A stretch of DNA of 64,000 bases from Moniliella sp. 'wahieum'. Taxonomy: Eukaryota; Basidiomycota; Moniliellomycetes; Moniliellales; Moniliellaceae. The stretch lies in the NCBI GenBank assembly GCA_003971905.1, contig RSEE01000111.1, forward strand, positions 124,001 to 188,000, in the 5' to 3' direction. Made by a program: the position numbers and the translations under genes. Below the pieces are notes generated by a model. The model was not told the DNA's origin. It did no database searches and was given only the letters and a program-made list of their open reading frames with translations. Positions 61,484-64,000 of the stretch are shown in pieces. The stretch's first letter is position 1. Every line of letters begins with the position of its first letter.

Positions 61484-63103
61484 ATGCACCTGCTTCGCTC
61501 CCTGCAGCTGGAGGGCGAGCAGGTGAGCGGGAGGTGTGCTCGCCAAGAGCGACACGCTTCTGTACGACGTTTGGACCGATCCGCGCAGACGAGACTCCCT
61601 GGGATAGGAAGGACGGTCACGTTGACATGCTCAGGAGCTGGACGGGAGTGTGCGACCGCCCGCTCGGCTCGTACGCCCCCCCTCCCCTTGCGGAGATCGA
61701 CGATTCTCTTGTCCCCATTGGTTGTGCCCCATGTGTCGTACACGACGCGAGAGCTTACGGCGCAACGCCAGTGCGGTAGGGAGATGTGGGAGCAGAGTCT
61801 GCTGGCGCTATTTTATACTTACACCCGACCTTCAATGGGGCCCATGGTCGCATTGACTGTGGTTGAGCACAGCAATGCGTTCCCCTCCACTGGACACTGG
61901 ACTTTCCCCCTCGATATCAGCAGCCAAGTGCCTCGAGATCATCGCCAAGCAGGTTCCCGTGGGTCGGCAGCTTCGTTCCCTGTGCCGCTCCCCGCGCAAG
62001 CAAGTTGCAGTGTGGTTGGGGTGTCCTCGCTTGAGCACAGCACATCTTGGCTTGCACCTGTACCCAGTTCAAATTTGGCCGCGTATTGCACGAGGCTGTA
62101 CGGAAGCCCATCTTCCAGCTCGCGCGCTCCATCCCGAACCTCACCATTCTCAGCTATCCGCATGGGGAGAAGAGGACGAGACGCGGCGTCGGAGGAAGGC
62201 GAGGTGGAGGGACTCCCGAGTGACGGCAACCCGAAGCGTTTGCGGGATCTAGAATGGAAGTTGATTACACCCCTGAGGGACTCAGGGACAAATGAAGGCA
62301 TGGTTGCGTACCGGAAGGTGCTGCCTGAAGGGACTGCAACACCTGCGCAACGCCGGGAGAAGGTGCTACTTCGACTGTTGGGACGAGCAAAACGCGACGG
62401 GAACGCCAAGAACCCGGGACGCACTCAAGACCCTTTCCCTTTGGTTTTGACCACACGAGGATACTATGCCACCAAGACGGGGGCAAGGTGTTTGAGCACT
62501 GGAAGGAAATAACTACTGAGTCTCAATGGAGACGGTTCGCTGCTCGGATGTCTACCGCGCTCGTTCGTATTTACACGCGCCACCTCGGGTTTGGAAACGG
62601 ATGGCGGGTGCCAGAGGGCCCTGACCTGCGGGCGCCTCTACTTGCTTCTTCAGTAGGTACGCACGAGCTAGCAGCCCACGCCGGAGGAGCGAGCCGACAT
62701 GCGCAGTGTTTCTTTGACCTTGCTCAAGTTCTGCAAGTGCAATGAATTCTTGGTGTAGGTATTGGCCTTTCTTCTCCTCCTTCTCCCTTCTGGCCTTTAC
62801 CTGCCTTGACGGTTGCCTCCTCAGAATCACATCCCCCTTTCTCCCTTTAGCAAAGTTCTGAGCTCGCGCATCGGGACGGATCTGGCTCGCGGCTTACCCA
62901 CCCCCGACCCGCCCTGGCTGTTGGTCAACATGTTGATACACCGCTTCGTCTCACCCAATACTGACCGCCCAGATCTCCTTGACTCACTATCCCTTCCATA
63001 TGAAGCACTCTTCTCACCTCACACCTCGTGCTTGCTGCTGCCGGAGGACAGTGTCGCCCTTTTCGCTCCAACACTTACTAACTCCAGGCCACCACCATCT
63101 TGA
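61484..63103 (+). other. Possible frame-broken gene of unknown function
   Basis: Plus-strand frames show protein-like text: EGMVAYRKVLPEG, then FEHWKEITTESQWRRFAARM with IYTRHLGFGNGWRVPEGPDL near 62490-62630. A plausible intron at 62755-62824 (GTAGGT donor, CTTGAC branch, CTCCTCAG acceptor) leads to FSKVLSSRIGTDLARGLPTP. The pieces lie in different frames, as in the confirmed genes here. I cannot assign a family; a fungal F-box or leucine-rich protein is only a guess. Start and stop are not defined. Confidence 0.3.
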
Positions 63104-64000
63104 GCCAGCAACGCTCGGCGCACGTCGTGCCACCCACGCCACTTGTTCGCTATCTTCTCATCTTGCCCATCTGAGGGACCTGCTGATGAAGAGCCGGAGC
63201 GCTTGTTTTTCTGAGGATGAAATTGATCGTCTCGCGCTGTCATCCTACGCCCATACCTCTTCTACAGGCGCGAGACTGGTGAGGTTGTTGGGCTGTGGCT
63301 CTACTCATGCAGTCCTGCATGGGCGATAGGCATCACCCCTCTTACCTGTCCGGTCCTTCCCTTTGCTCCATGCGGTACTAGTCGCGACTGTCATGCCCAA
63401 CCTTTTCCACAACATCCTGTACCTTTCCCAGAATCAGGGGTGCCTAGTACCTCCGTTCTCCTTCTCCTTCAGCACATCTGTTCGTCCCTCTCACCCAGTC
63501 GCTGCTTAAGCTTGCCAGCAACCATCACTTTGCATCCACTTCTCGTTCACCTACCCTCTTGTTGGCTTTTTATCAGGAATCATTACTGTTTTCGCTGTTG
63601 GTATTGGGACCCGGCCATATCAACAGTGGCTCTCGTTGGCGTAGCCCGCATGACCTCATGCGAACGTGGCTGGCCACTCCGGCCCCACCATGTACCACAC
63701 CCGGCCTAACCCTTGTACCCAGGCCTGCTTGTTGAGGCAAGAGCAGACGAACATAAGAACAGTACGAGGCGCCATGCGTCCCATTTTGCCACACATAAAT
63801 GAACGTCCAACATATTGTCAACGTATATAGGTCGAGGCCTCGAGTTGGCTACGGGCTACAACAGCCACGCCACTGGGCTAACTGTATGGCCGGTACTATG
63901 CGCGCTGTATATATGCTGTGTCTTTAAAACGCGTTCAGCACCCTGGTCACGTCAGAAGTTTTGAGCCGCTGTAGGCGCGGCCGGCCGTTGCAGATGCACG
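63104..64000. other. Right end of the window, no gene recognised
   Basis: Short frames only, with no known motif on either strand. A TATATATG box near 63906-63913 could serve a gene beyond the window. Confidence 0.45.

Overview
This 64 kb window comes from a GC-rich nuclear genome of a fungus, most likely a basidiomycete and possibly smut-like. The support is short introns with GTACGT-type donors, CTGAC/CTAAC branch points and pyrimidine tracts before the acceptor. It is also supported by fungal-type genes: OPI3, a GCR1-type factor, an Mtf2-like protein, a CAP10/GT90 glycosyltransferase and an FCY2-type permease. I cannot name the genus.

Layout. From 1 to 5.8 kb there are no host genes; a short LTR element with near-identical ends lies at 3144-4528. 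From 5.9 to 8.4 kb is a Ran1/Sks1-type kinase, followed by a gene-poor gap to 11.6 kb. From 11.6 to 24.7 kb is a gene-dense block: OPI3 (-), a DUF676/ROG1 lipase (-), an Mtf2-like mitochondrial protein (+), GET3 (-), the GINS subunit PSF2 (-), a GCR1-domain transcription factor (+), an intron-containing tRNA-Thr(AGT) (+) and a second kinase (-). After a 5 kb gap, 29.7-41.9 kb holds glutamate decarboxylase (+), the deubiquitinase OTU1/YOD1 (+), the deubiquitinase UBP15/USP7 (-), the ubiquitin-like URM1 (+) and a coiled-coil protein (-). From 44.0 to 50.5 kb are GAPDH (+), RNA polymerase III subunit RPC82 (-) and a purine-cytosine permease (-). A 7.7 kb gene-poor stretch follows, with a diverged 220 bp duplication, then a GT90 glycosyltransferase (+) at 58.2-60.1 kb. 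The end has only weak coding traces.

The genes are mostly unrelated housekeeping functions. The one striking neighbourhood is OTU1, UBP15 and URM1 within about 6.3 kb. Two properties run through the whole window. First, almost every conserved gene changes reading frame one to several times while its amino-acid sequence stays intact, which points to one- or two-base indel errors in the assembly rather than gene decay. Product calls therefore rest on family motifs read across frames, and exact ends are sometimes uncertain. Second, the gene-free DNA is built from local clusters of short words (CTCAG/CTGAG, CCTNAGG, GTCAC, CTTGAAG).
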